From assembly GCA_900545825.1 (NCBI GenBank), contig URAS01000008.1, positions 1 to 64,000 on the forward strand: 64,000 nucleotides of DNA, read 5' to 3'. The notes beneath the pieces are model-generated. The model made no database searches, was not told where the DNA came from, and saw only the letters and a list, made by a program, of their open reading frames with translations. Source of the DNA: an uncultured Actinomyces sp. Its GTDB lineage: Bacteria > Actinomycetota > Actinomycetes > Actinomycetales > Actinomycetaceae. Both the position numbers and the translations under genes were made by a program. Positions 24,885 to 33,632 of the stretch are shown piece after piece; position 1 is the first letter of the stretch; each line of letters begins with the position of its first letter.

Positions 24885-27055
24885 GCCGCGACAAGAAGAA
24901 GCCGGAACCGACGTTCGAGACGAACGAGATCCCTGAGCCGAAGCCCGGCGTGCCGGCGCTCGAGATCACCGACCTCAACGTCCGTTTCCCCTCCGAGGAC
25001 GGCATCGTTCACGCGGTCCGTGGCGTGGGATTGTCGGTCCAGTCCGGCGAGGTCCTCGGGATCGTCGGCGAGTCCGGTTCCGGTAAGTCGGTGACGTCGA
25101 TGTCGGTCATGGGCCTGCTTGACGAGTCGGCGAACATTACGGGATCGGTCAAGCTTCACGGCGTCGAGCTGTTGGGGCGGTCGGATGCGTGGATGTCGCA
25201 GATTCGCGGTAAGAAGCTGGCCATGGTCTTCCAGGACCCGTTGTCGTCGCTCAACCCCGTGTTCACGATCGGCGACCAGATCGCCGAGGCCCTGCAGATT
25301 CACGACCACAAGATCTCGGATAAGGACGCCCAGGCGCGCGCCCTCGAGCTGCTCAAGGCCGTGGGGATTCCCAACCCCGAGGTGCGGATCAAGAACTTCC
25401 CGCACGAGTTCTCGGGCGGTATGCGTCAGCGCGTGATGATCGCCATGGCGATCGCCAACAACCCCGACGTCATCATCGCCGACGAGCCGACGACCGCGTT
25501 GGACGTGACGATTCAGGCCCAGATCCTCGACCTGCTGCGGTACGCGCAGAAAGAGACGGGTGCCGCGGTCATCATCATCACCCACGACCTCGGCGTCGTG
25601 GCGGGCCTGGCCGACAAGGTCGCCGTCATGTATGCCGGGCGGATCGTCGAGTCCGGCACGGTCGAGGACATCTTCTACCGTTCCGCGATGCCTTACACGA
25701 TCGGCCTGTTGGGGTCGTTGCCGCGCCCCGACGTCGACTCCCACGAACAGCTGGCGACCGTCGAGGGTAACCCGCCGTCGCTGCTCAACCTGCCGCCGGG
25801 GTGCCCGTTCGCGCCGCGATGCCCCATGGCGACCGTCGCCTGCAAGGCCGCGGAACCCACGCTTGAGCGTGTCGCGACCGGCGACACGATCGACGAGGGC
25901 GCGACGGCGAAGTTCGGGCCGGCGACACGCCGCGGACACCGGGCGGCCTGCGTCTTCGCGAAGGACATCCTCGCCGAGAATCGGTCGTATGCCGAGATCT
26001 ACCCGATTCCCGAATCGGTTTCGCACCTGCGTCAGCGTGACACCGAGGCCGAACCGATCCTCTCGCTCCACGAGCTGACGAAGACCTACCCGCTGATGAA
26101 GGGCGCCGTCTTTAAGCGGCGGATCGGCACCGTGCACGCGGTCAACGAGATCGACCTCCAGATCCGTCCGGGCGAGACCCTCGGCCTGGTGGGCGAGTCC
26201 GGCTGCGGTAAGTCGACGACCCTCATGTCGATCCTCGAGCTCAAGGCCCCCGAGCATGGGCGCATCGTCATCTTCGGCCACGACACGGCGAAACTGTCGA
26301 AGAAGGATCGGAAAGAGATCCGCCGCGACCTCCAGGTGGTCTTCCAGGACCCGATGGCCGCGCTCGACCCGCGTATGCCGGTCTCCGACATCCTCATGGA
26401 GCCGCTGGTCTACAACGGGTTCTCGAAGAAGCAGGCGCAGGCGCGCGTCGGCGAGCTCATGGAGCTGGTCGGCCTCGAGCCGTCCCACGCCAACCGATAC
26501 CCCCGACACTTCTCCGGCGGCCAGAAGCAGCGTATCGGCATCGCCCGCGCCCTCGCGCTGGAGCCGAAGCTGCTGGTCCTCGACGAGCCGGTGTCCGCCC
26601 TCGACGTCTCGATTCAGGCGGGCGTCCTCAACCTGCTGGAGCGCCTGCAGGTCGAGATGGGCCTGTCGTACCTGTTCGTCGCCCACGACCTGTCGGTGAT
26701 CCGCCACATCGCGGACCGCGTGGCCGTCATGTACCTGGGACGCATCGTCGAGATCGGCGACGTCACCGAGGTCTACGACAACCCGCACCACCCGTACACG
26801 CAGGCCTTGCTGTCGGCGATTCCGATCCCGGACCCGGAGAAGGAGCGGTCGCGTCACCGTATCCTCCTCGAGGGCGACCTGCCCAGCCCGGCGCACCTGC
26901 CGACCGGCTGCCCGTTCCGCACGCGCTGCCCGCTGTTCAAGCAGCTGGGTGACGCCGAACGGAAACGGTGTCTGGATAGCGAGCCGCAACTGGCGGAACA
27001 GGGTGGCGATCACGCGACTGCCTGCCACTATGCAAGATCACGGCGCGTTTTCTAG
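24881..27055 (+). CDS. fused double ATP-binding protein of the peptide ABC transporter (OppD-OppF)
   Basis: The 724 residues contain two complete ABC ATPase domains. The first has Walker A GESGSGKS at about residue 63, signature FSGGMRQRV and Walker B VIIADEPT; the second has GESGCGKS at about residue 440, FSGGQKQRI and LLVLDEPV. Each is followed by the oligopeptide-type C-terminal extension with the CPFAPRCP / CPFRTRCPLF cysteine motif, which can bind an iron-sulphur cluster. In many bacteria these are separate OppD and OppF; here they are one polypeptide, a common actinobacterial arrangement. Confidence 0.94.
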   Translation: MSRDKKKPEPTFETNEIPEPKPGVPALEITDLNVRFPSEDGIVHAVRGVGLSVQSGEVLGIVGESGSGKSVTSMSVMGLLDESANITGSVKLHGVELLGRSDAWMSQIRGKKLAMVFQDPLSSLNPVFTIGDQIAEALQIHDHKISDKDAQARALELLKAVGIPNPEVRIKNFPHEFSGGMRQRVMIAMAIANNPDVIIADEPTTALDVTIQAQILDLLRYAQKETGAAVIIITHDLGVVAGLADKVAVMYAGRIVESGTVEDIFYRSAMPYTIGLLGSLPRPDVDSHEQLATVEGNPPSLLNLPPGCPFAPRCPMATVACKAAEPTLERVATGDTIDEGATAKFGPATRRGHRAACVFAKDILAENRSYAEIYPIPESVSHLRQRDTEAEPILSLHELTKTYPLMKGAVFKRRIGTVHAVNEIDLQIRPGETLGLVGESGCGKSTTLMSILELKAPEHGRIVIFGHDTAKLSKKDRKEIRRDLQVVFQDPMAALDPRMPVSDILMEPLVYNGFSKKQAQARVGELMELVGLEPSHANRYPRHFSGGQKQRIGIARALALEPKLLVLDEPVSALDVSIQAGVLNLLERLQVEMGLSYLFVAHDLSVIRHIADRVAVMYLGRIVEIGDVTEVYDNPHHPYTQALLSAIPIPDPEKERSRHRILLEGDLPSPAHLPTGCPFRTRCPLFKQLGDAERKRCLDSEPQLAEQGGDHATACHYARSRRVF

Positions 27056-27176
27056 GATCTCCCGATAGGATTTCGACTAGACGAACGAGACCCCCGGGGT
27101 GCTGGTTTCGTTTCGACCTCATGGCAGACTAAAGCGTCTGCCTAGGCGCCTCGACCCCTAGATAAAGGAGGACACC

Positions 27177-28877
27177 ATGCGCATGCGCAAGATTGGTGCG
27201 GCGGTTGGTGCGTTGGCACTGACGGCGACCCTGGGCCTGACGGCCTGCTCGAGCTCGGACAACGGCTCGGGTTCGAACGACGGCGACGGCTCGGGCATCA
27301 AGACCGTCGACATCAACTCGCAGAGCCGTGACAAGCTCAAGCAGGGCGGTACGCTGCGTTTCGCGATCAGCCAGCTGCCGACCAACTGGAACATGCTGAC
27401 GAACGACGGTAACGGCGTCGACAACCAGGACATCTTCAACTGGACGGGCGCGAACCTGTTCGACTCGGATGCCAAGGGCAAGCTGACCCCGAACAAGAAC
27501 TACCTCGACAAGGTTGATGTCAAGGACGCCGAGGGGTCGACGCCCCAGCAGGTGACGTTCGAGATCAGCCCCAAGGCGAAGTGGAACAGCGGCCGCCAGA
27601 TCGACGCCAGCGACTTCATCGCCATGTGGAAGGCGTGCAACGGCACGAACGCGGACTTCTCGGTGGCCTCCACCGACGGCTTCGACCAGATTGCCGACGT
27701 CAAGCAGGGCAAGTCGCCCCAGGAAGTCATCGTCACCTACAAGTCGTCGCAGCCCGACTGGCAGGCTCCGTGGTCGTCCATGTTCCCGCACGAGCTGACG
27801 GATACGCCTGAGGCCTTCAACAAGGCGCTCGAGGGCCAGCCGAACAACGACTACCTGGCCGGCCCGTTCATCTTCGCCGGCATCGACAAGTCGCAGCGCG
27901 TGGCCACGCTCAAGCCGAACCCGAAGTGGTGGGGCGACAAGCCGCTGCTTGACAAGGTGACGTTCCGCGAGCTCACCGACAACGCGTCCTCGCAGGCGTT
28001 CGCCAACAACGAGGTCGACGTTGCGACCTTCATTAACTCCGATGGCTACAACCAGGCCAAGAATCGTTCGGACGGCGAGGTCCGCGCCGCCGGTTCGCTG
28101 CAGTGGCGTCACGTGACGATCAACTCGCAGGCCCGCAACCTGGGTGACCAGAAGGTCCGCCAGGCCATCACCCGCGGCATCAACCGCGAGGCCATCGCCA
28201 AGTCCGACCTCGCCGGTCTGCCGATCGCGGCGCACCCGGAGCAGGTCATGCTGGGCAACCACTTCTTCATGACCGGCCAGGACGGCTACAAGGACAACAG
28301 CAAGGATCTGTCCTACGATCCCGAGGCCGCGGGCAAGCTGCTCGACGAGGCCGGCTGGAAGCTGCCGAAGGGCAAGACGGTCCGCGAGAAGGACGGCCAG
28401 CCGCTGACGATCGACTACGCCGTCATCAAGGACGTCCCGACGTCCGAGAACGAAGGCAAGCTCATCCAGTCCGACCTCAGCAAGATCGGTATCGACGTCA
28501 AGATGGTCACCAAGGCCACGGACGAGTTCCCGAAGTACCTGCTGGACGGCGAATTCGGCCTCACCACGTTCACGTGGCAGGGCACGGTCTTCCCGATGAA
28601 CAACATCGGCCAGATCTACGGTTCGAACTCTGACCAGAACTACGCGCGCCTGAAGAACCCGGAGATCGACAAGCTCCGTGACCAGGCCGACACCGAGATG
28701 GATCACGCCAAGCGCGTCGACCTCGCCAACAAGATCGACAAGATGATCTGGGACGAGGGCCACACCATCCCGCTGTACCGCCGCATCGGCTACGTTGGTG
28801 TTCCCAAGAAGCTGGCGAACTACGGTTCGTTCGGCCTGCAGTCGATGGTGCCTGAGGACGTCGGCTACATGAAGTAA
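27177..28877 (+). CDS. peptide ABC transporter substrate-binding lipoprotein (OppA type)
   Basis: The 566 residues start with a lipoprotein signal ending in the lipobox LTAC at about residues 20-23, followed by a Ser/Gly/Asp linker and a family-5 extracellular solute-binding domain (GGTLRFAISQLPTNWN... and DQKVRQAITRGINREAIA). It is tethered outside the membrane and delivers peptides to the permease. AAAGGAGGACACC precedes the ATG. A 121-base gap from the ATPase gene suggests it may have an extra promoter or processing site, which would fit the higher demand for the binding protein. Confidence 0.93.
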   Translation: MRMRKIGAAVGALALTATLGLTACSSSDNGSGSNDGDGSGIKTVDINSQSRDKLKQGGTLRFAISQLPTNWNMLTNDGNGVDNQDIFNWTGANLFDSDAKGKLTPNKNYLDKVDVKDAEGSTPQQVTFEISPKAKWNSGRQIDASDFIAMWKACNGTNADFSVASTDGFDQIADVKQGKSPQEVIVTYKSSQPDWQAPWSSMFPHELTDTPEAFNKALEGQPNNDYLAGPFIFAGIDKSQRVATLKPNPKWWGDKPLLDKVTFRELTDNASSQAFANNEVDVATFINSDGYNQAKNRSDGEVRAAGSLQWRHVTINSQARNLGDQKVRQAITRGINREAIAKSDLAGLPIAAHPEQVMLGNHFFMTGQDGYKDNSKDLSYDPEAAGKLLDEAGWKLPKGKTVREKDGQPLTIDYAVIKDVPTSENEGKLIQSDLSKIGIDVKMVTKATDEFPKYLLDGEFGLTTFTWQGTVFPMNNIGQIYGSNSDQNYARLKNPEIDKLRDQADTEMDHAKRVDLANKIDKMIWDEGHTIPLYRRIGYVGVPKKLANYGSFGLQSMVPEDVGYMK

Positions 28878-28901
28878 CCGACCGCGCTTCAAGCGATCAC
28901 G

Positions 28902-28945
28902 CGCCGGGGGCGGCTTCCCTTACGGGGAGGTCGCCCCCGGCGTTT
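28902..28945 (+). terminator. terminator of the peptide transporter operon
   Basis: An 11-base-pair stem (CGCCGGGGGCG / CGCCCCCGGCG) with an inner CTTCCC/GGGGAG hairpin is followed by TTTGTG, 25 bases after the oppA-like stop. Confidence 0.85.
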
Positions 28946-29006
28946 GTGTATGTGAGAGTGCGGTAGATTGCTGGTCCGTGAACGTGATCAAAAAGAGCCA
29001 CGTCCC

Positions 29007-29019
29007 TGTGTGTCAGGAT
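29007..29019 (+). repeat. left terminal inverted repeat of the IS
   Basis: TGTGTGTCAGGAT, 30 bases before the first transposase frame; pairs with 30527-30539 at 11 of 13 positions. Confidence 0.65.
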
Positions 29020-29048
29020 GGGTGTGAGGGGGGCAGAGAGGAACCGTC

Positions 29049-29429
29049 ATGCCTGGTTATGTCACTGATCCGCACGCGTTGAGTCCGCAGGAGAAGCGCG
29101 AGCACGTGTTGGCTTACACGCTGGCTCGGAAGGGAACGAAGGCACAGTATTTGCAAGAACATGGCCTCACGGTCCATTACGTGCGCAAGTGGAGTCGCCA
29201 GATGCTATCGGGCGATCTCGAGGCCGATTTGAGCCCGCGCTCTCATGAGCGGTTGAGTAAGGAACAGGCCGCTGATTACGCCCGGTTGGAGATCGACAAC
29301 GCCGCGAAGGACCGACTGATTGAGGATCTTTTCGCTGAGCTTGATAAGCGGGATCGGACTATTGATGCCTTGGGAAAAGCTATCGAGGCAATGCAAGGGA
29401 GTGGCGTGGCCTCGCGAGAAAACAGCTAG
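29049..29429 (+). CDS. IS3-family transposase, OrfA
   Basis: The 126 residues form an N-terminal helix-turn-helix (about 13-55) followed by a long coiled coil (about 75-115: LEIDNAAKDRLIEDLFAELD...), the usual layout of IS3 OrfA, which binds the ends and dimerises. The stop TAG at 29427 lies in a region where the OrfB frame (-1) is already open, around GAGAAAAC, so a fused OrfAB product could arise by frameshifting, although no perfect slippery heptamer is present. Confidence 0.9.
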   Translation: MPGYVTDPHALSPQEKREHVLAYTLARKGTKAQYLQEHGLTVHYVRKWSRQMLSGDLEADLSPRSHERLSKEQAADYARLEIDNAAKDRLIEDLFAELDKRDRTIDALGKAIEAMQGSGVASRENS

Positions 29430-29446
29430 CTCCCGACTCTGACGAG

Positions 29447-30907
29447 ATGATCACCTACGAGACAAGTCTGGCAGCCGAGAACGATCTTGTAGAAGAACTG
29501 ATCAGTTTTGGGTGGTCTCAAACCAGGGTGTTAAAGCTCTTGTCTTTGCCTGCCTCGTCGTGGCATTACCGGCACAAGCCTCGCCCGAAGGTTGAGGATC
29601 CGAAGCCGTATGAGAAACGGGTGTGGCCGAATCAGTTATCAGAGGAAGAAGTCACCCAGGTCAAGGAGTCGCTGGCGAGTTCAGGTGTGAGTATCCGCCA
29701 GACCTACTGGAGGGACGTGGATGCTGGCGCCGCGGTGGCGTCGTTGTCGACGTATTACCGTATCGCCCGCGCCATGGACCAGGACTTTCCCCGGACCCGC
29801 CCAGCCTCTACTGGCTCCGGGTCGCATAAGCGTCTCGACGCGCCCTTACTGCAAGCCGAGTATGCGGGTCAGGTGTTGTGTTGGGATATCTCGATGCTGC
29901 CGGGTCCCTACACAGGCCGTAACTTCTTGCTCTATACCGTGATCGACTTGTTCTCTCGGTTTATATGCGCGTTCACGGTACAACCGGTCGAGTCCGCAAA
30001 GATCGCTATCGGCTTGCTAGAAGAAGCGATCAAGGCATCACCCGGCAAGGTCGAGGTCGTCCATGCGGACAACGGTTCAGCGATGCGGTCGAAACAACTT
30101 GCCCGCATGCTCCATGCTCGCGGGATCAAACAATCGTTTATCCGCCCGAGCGTGTCGAACGACAATGCTTATATGGAGTCCTTTTTCCGGACCGTGAAGT
30201 ACGGGCCGTCGTATCCGGGATGGTTTCATGACATCACCCATGCCTACGAATGGGTCGCGGAATTCATCGAGAACTACAACACTCGCCACTACCACACCGG
30301 GTTGAACGGATACACGCCCCAAGACATCTTCAACAACACCTGGCCCGCCACAGCGGCAAAACGCCAAGAAACCCTCGACAAACTCTATACGGCCCACCCC
30401 AACCGCTACCATCACCGACCCCAACCCGAGACCCCACCCGCCGTCACCACCATCAACATCACCGACCCCCACCCACCCACCCACCACACTCATCACCCAC
30501 TAGAAAACCAAAACCCGACTCACCAGATCTTGACACCCAGCGCTAACCGCCGGCTACGCGCCGAAAAACGCACATTTGGGGCTCATGTTTTCGAGGGCGT
30601 CGGGCGGACGCTAGATCTTGCGCATGAGCATCCGGTGGACGTGGTGGTCGCCGCACTTGTGGATGATGAGGTTCGCCCGCGACCTGGTCGGTTCAATGTT
30701 GTCGACGAGGTTCGGCAGGTTGATCGATACCCAAATGTTCTCGGCGATGTCGCGTGCCACCGAATCGGAGATGTCGGCGTAGCGCTTGAAGTAGGAATCG
30801 GGCCGCAGGAACGCCGTGTGCTTGAGTTTCAAGAAACGGTCGACATACCAGCGTCGAATATCCTTTTCGTCGGCGTCCACGTAAATCGAGAAATCGAAGA
30901 AGTCTGA
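29447..30907 (+). CDS. IS3-family transposase, OrfB (DDE integrase), reading out of the element
   Basis: The DDE catalytic core is complete: Asp in LCWDISMLPG, Asp in VVHADNGSA and Glu in NDNAYMESFFRTVKY, followed by the FIENYNTRHYHTGLNGYTP end. About 364 codons lie inside the IS. No stop occurs before the right terminal repeat, so the frame continues into flanking DNA antisense to coaA and stops only at 30907 (486 residues). The part beyond residue about 364 is not expected to be functional. The C-terminal 45 codons inside the IS are very rich in His, Pro and Thr. Confidence 0.85.
   Translation: MITYETSLAAENDLVEELISFGWSQTRVLKLLSLPASSWHYRHKPRPKVEDPKPYEKRVWPNQLSEEEVTQVKESLASSGVSIRQTYWRDVDAGAAVASLSTYYRIARAMDQDFPRTRPASTGSGSHKRLDAPLLQAEYAGQVLCWDISMLPGPYTGRNFLLYTVIDLFSRFICAFTVQPVESAKIAIGLLEEAIKASPGKVEVVHADNGSAMRSKQLARMLHARGIKQSFIRPSVSNDNAYMESFFRTVKYGPSYPGWFHDITHAYEWVAEFIENYNTRHYHTGLNGYTPQDIFNNTWPATAAKRQETLDKLYTAHPNRYHHRPQPETPPAVTTINITDPHPPTHHTHHPLENQNPTHQILTPSANRRLRAEKRTFGAHVFEGVGRTLDLAHEHPVDVVVAALVDDEVRPRPGRFNVVDEVRQVDRYPNVLGDVACHRIGDVGVALEVGIGPQERRVLEFQETVDIPASNILFVGVHVNREIEEV
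30527..30539 (-). repeat. right terminal inverted repeat of the IS
   Basis: Read on the minus strand it is TGGGTGTCAAGAT, differing from the left end at two positions. It lies inside the open OrfB frame. Confidence 0.65.
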
Positions 30908-31570
30908 CACGGCGAGGGCGGAGGGGTCGTCCTTCTTGGGCTTCGCCGGCTGGAGGACGTTGAGGCCCTCGACGATGACGATATCCGGGGAATGAACGAC
31001 CTGAACGTCGCCGGTGATGTCGTAGGTCGTGTGCGAATAGATCGGGGCCGAAACCTCTTTGACGCCCGACTTGATCGCCGCCAAAAAGTTGATGAGCCCG
31101 CGCCGGTCATAGGACTCCGGGAAGCCCTTCCGGTGCGAAATGCCGCGCCTGGCCAGCTCGGCATTCGGATACAAAAAGCCGTCGGTCGTAATGAGCTCGA
31201 CGCGTGGCGTCGACGGCCACCGCCGCAGCATCTCCTGAAGCAGACGCGAGGTCGTCGACTTGCCCACGGCCACCGACCCGGCAACGCCGATCACGAATGG
31301 CGTGAGGGCATGCGTGTCGGTATGCCCGAGGAACTGGCTGCGCGTCCGGGCCAATTCCTGGTTTTGCCGATAATGAACCTGCAACAGCGCGGCAAGCGGA
31401 CGATAAATCTGGTCGGCCTCGAATGGGCCAATCGGGTCGCCGAGGGCGGCAAGCTTCGTCACGTCAGTCGGCGTCAGGGGATAGGGCGTCGACTGGGCAA
31501 GTGCTGACCATTCTTCACGGCTGTAGGTCTCGTAATACGACAGGGCGCTGGGGCTTGTCGGATGTGGCAT
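30611..31570 (-). CDS. coaA: type I pantothenate kinase
   Basis: CoaA phosphorylates pantothenate, the first step of coenzyme A synthesis. The 319 residues include the P-loop GVAGSVAVGKSTTSR (about 100-114), TTDGFLYPN, the KGFPESYDRR block and the conserved C-terminal end HHVHRMLMRKI, so the gene is intact despite the nearby IS. The ATG at 31570 is chosen because AAGGA lies eight bases upstream; a GTG at 31585 is in frame but would include that ribosome site. Confidence 0.95.
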   Translation of the reverse strand: MPHPTSPSALSYYETYSREEWSALAQSTPYPLTPTDVTKLAALGDPIGPFEADQIYRPLAALLQVHYRQNQELARTRSQFLGHTDTHALTPFVIGVAGSVAVGKSTTSRLLQEMLRRWPSTPRVELITTDGFLYPNAELARRGISHRKGFPESYDRRGLINFLAAIKSGVKEVSAPIYSHTTYDITGDVQVVHSPDIVIVEGLNVLQPAKPKKDDPSALAVSDFFDFSIYVDADEKDIRRWYVDRFLKLKHTAFLRPDSYFKRYADISDSVARDIAENIWVSINLPNLVDNIEPTRSRANLIIHKCGDHHVHRMLMRKI

Positions 31571-31680
31571 CGGAAGTCCTTCCACCGAGGTCCCGCCAGT
31601 TTACACGGGCTGGTTCGCCGACCGACACTCGGTGATCTGATGTCTGGAAGGGACGCGGGCGTCATGCCACAATCGGCGAC

Positions 31681-33609
31681 ATGTGTGGAATCGCAGGATG
31701 TGTCGTCCCTCATCAGTCATCACAGCCACAGGAAGTCGTCCTCGAAGGGCTGTCGCGGCTCGAGTATCGCGGCTACGACTCGGCCGGCATCGGCGTCGTC
31801 GGTGACGGCCGACTGGAGGTGCGGAAGAAAGAAGGTAAGCTGGCGAATCTGCGCTCAAGCCTCGCCGAGCAGCCGCTGCCCCAGGCCGCCTGCGCGATCG
31901 GGCACACGCGGTGGGCGACGCACGGGTCGCCCTCGGACACGAACGCCCACCCGCACGTGAGCTTCGACGGGCACATCGCGATCGTCCACAACGGCATCAT
32001 CGAAAACGCCGATCAGCTGCGCGTCCCCCTTTCCGCGCGCGGGGTCGAGTTTGCCTCGCAGACGGACTCCGAGGTCATCGCCCACGTGCTCGCGGCGCGC
32101 GTCGCCGACGCTGAGGACGCCCCCGCCACGGGTTCTGAGCTGCCGTTGCCTGAGGGTCTGAGCGACGAGGCGCGCCCCGCGGCCGCCCGCCTGGCCCGCG
32201 CCCTCGTCGACATCGTCCCCGAGCTCGAGGGAACCTTCACGATCCTCGCGATCGACGACCGCTGCCCGGGCCTCATCGCGGCGGCGCGGCGGTCCTCGCC
32301 CCTCATGCTCGGCCGCAGCAGCGAGGGGATGTTCCTGTCGTCCGACGCCCTCGCGTTCGCTGACCTCGCCGACGCGTGCCTTGAAATCGGGCAGGACGAG
32401 GTGGCGCTGGCGTCGGCAAACGACCTCGTCGTCATCGGCGCCGACGGTGTCCCCAGCGAGCCGACGCCGTTCGACTACTCGTTCGCCGTCACCGACGTGA
32501 CGAAGGGCGACTGGCCGACGTTCATGGACAAGGAAATCCACGAGCAGCCCGCGGCCGTCGCGGAAACGCTGCGCGAGCGCACGGACGCGTCGGGTCAGCT
32601 GGTGCTCGACGAGCTGCGCATCCCCGTCCACGTCCTTCGCGGCGTCGACAAGATCATCGTCATCGCCTGCGGCACGTCGGCCTACGCCGGCCAGGTGGCC
32701 CGCTACGCGATCGAACACTGGTGCCGTATCCCCTGCGAGGTCGAGCTGGCCAGCGAGTTCCGGTATCGCGACCCCATCGTGTCGCAAAAGACCCTGGTCA
32801 TCGCCATTTCGCAGTCGGGCGAGACGATGGATACGATCCAGGCGATCCGGCACGCGCGCGAGCAGGGCGCCAAGGTGCTCGCGATCGTCAACACGCCGGG
32901 CTCGACGATTGCGCGCGAGGCCGACGCCGTCCTCCTCACCCACGCCGGCCGGGAAATCGCGGTCGCGTCGACGAAGGCGTTCACCGCGCAGGTCGCCGCC
33001 TGCTACCTGCTGGGCCTCTATCTCGCGCAGGTGCGTGGCAACAAATACGGCGACGAAATCACCGACTACCTCGAGAAGCTCGGCGAGCTGCCGGCCAAAA
33101 TGGAGAAGCTCCTCGGTCAGCTGGACCCGATCCGCGAGGTCGCCCACGACCTCGCCGACCAGGCCGCGTCGTTCATCTTCATCGGACGCCACGTCGGCTT
33201 CCCCGTCGCCCTCGAGGGCGCCCTCAAGCTCAAGGAAATCGCCTACGTCCATGCCGAGGGCTTCGCGGCCGGCGAGCTCAAGCACGGCCCGATCGCCCTG
33301 ATCGAAGAGGGCGTCCCCGTCGTCATCATCGTCCCGACGCCGCGCCGTCCCGAGCTACACCGCAAGGTCCTCTCGACGATCCAGGAGGTCCGCGCCCGCG
33401 GCGCCCGCACGATCGTCATCGCGGAGGAGGGCGACTCGGCGGTCGACCAGTGGGCCGACACCGTCGTCCGCGTGCCGCCGGCGCCGACACTCTATCTGCC
33501 GTTGCTCACCGTCATCCCGCTGCAGGTCCTCGCGTGCCAGGTGGCGAAGGATTTGGGCCACGACGTCGACCAGCCGCGTAACTTGGCGAAGTCGGTCACC
33601 GTCGAATAG
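31681..33609 (+). CDS. glmS: glutamine--fructose-6-phosphate aminotransferase (isomerizing)
   Basis: GlmS makes glucosamine 6-phosphate from fructose 6-phosphate and glutamine, the entry to peptidoglycan amino sugars. The N-terminal glutaminase starts with the nucleophile Cys2 (MCGIAGCV) and has RLEYRGYDSAG, GHTRWATHG and HNGIIEN; two SIS domains follow (about 320-460 and 490-630) with SQSGETMDT, and the end is AKSVTVE. At 642 residues it is a little longer than the usual 610. There is no ribosome site; CACAAT (31668-31673) lies seven bases before the ATG, so it may be leaderless. Confidence 0.97.
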   Translation: MCGIAGCVVPHQSSQPQEVVLEGLSRLEYRGYDSAGIGVVGDGRLEVRKKEGKLANLRSSLAEQPLPQAACAIGHTRWATHGSPSDTNAHPHVSFDGHIAIVHNGIIENADQLRVPLSARGVEFASQTDSEVIAHVLAARVADAEDAPATGSELPLPEGLSDEARPAAARLARALVDIVPELEGTFTILAIDDRCPGLIAAARRSSPLMLGRSSEGMFLSSDALAFADLADACLEIGQDEVALASANDLVVIGADGVPSEPTPFDYSFAVTDVTKGDWPTFMDKEIHEQPAAVAETLRERTDASGQLVLDELRIPVHVLRGVDKIIVIACGTSAYAGQVARYAIEHWCRIPCEVELASEFRYRDPIVSQKTLVIAISQSGETMDTIQAIRHAREQGAKVLAIVNTPGSTIAREADAVLLTHAGREIAVASTKAFTAQVAACYLLGLYLAQVRGNKYGDEITDYLEKLGELPAKMEKLLGQLDPIREVAHDLADQAASFIFIGRHVGFPVALEGALKLKEIAYVHAEGFAAGELKHGPIALIEEGVPVVIIVPTPRRPELHRKVLSTIQEVRARGARTIVIAEEGDSAVDQWADTVVRVPPAPTLYLPLLTVIPLQVLACQVAKDLGHDVDQPRNLAKSVTVE

Positions 33610-33632
33610 GCGGCGCCCCTAGACTAAAGAGC

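Larger units (their letters stand above)
29007..30539 (+). mobile_element. IS3-family insertion sequence
   Basis: About 1533 bases with two transposase frames in the -1 relation typical of IS3 elements. Imperfect terminal repeats match at 11 of 13 positions: TGTGTGTCAGGAT at the left end (29007) and the inverse TGGGTGTCAAGAT at the right end (ending 30539). No 3-4 base target duplication is visible (left flank CCC, right flank GCG), so the exact ends are uncertain by a few bases or the element is old. The DNA is less GC-rich than its neighbours. It sits between the oppA-like terminator and the 3' end of coaA and disrupts neither. Confidence 0.85.

Noticed and set aside
29400..29450. A canonical A6G-type slippery site for OrfA-OrfB frameshifting in the IS
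   Set aside because: The -1 frame is open upstream of the OrfA stop, but the local GAGAAAAC does not fit the X XXY YYZ rule; I therefore report the frames separately.
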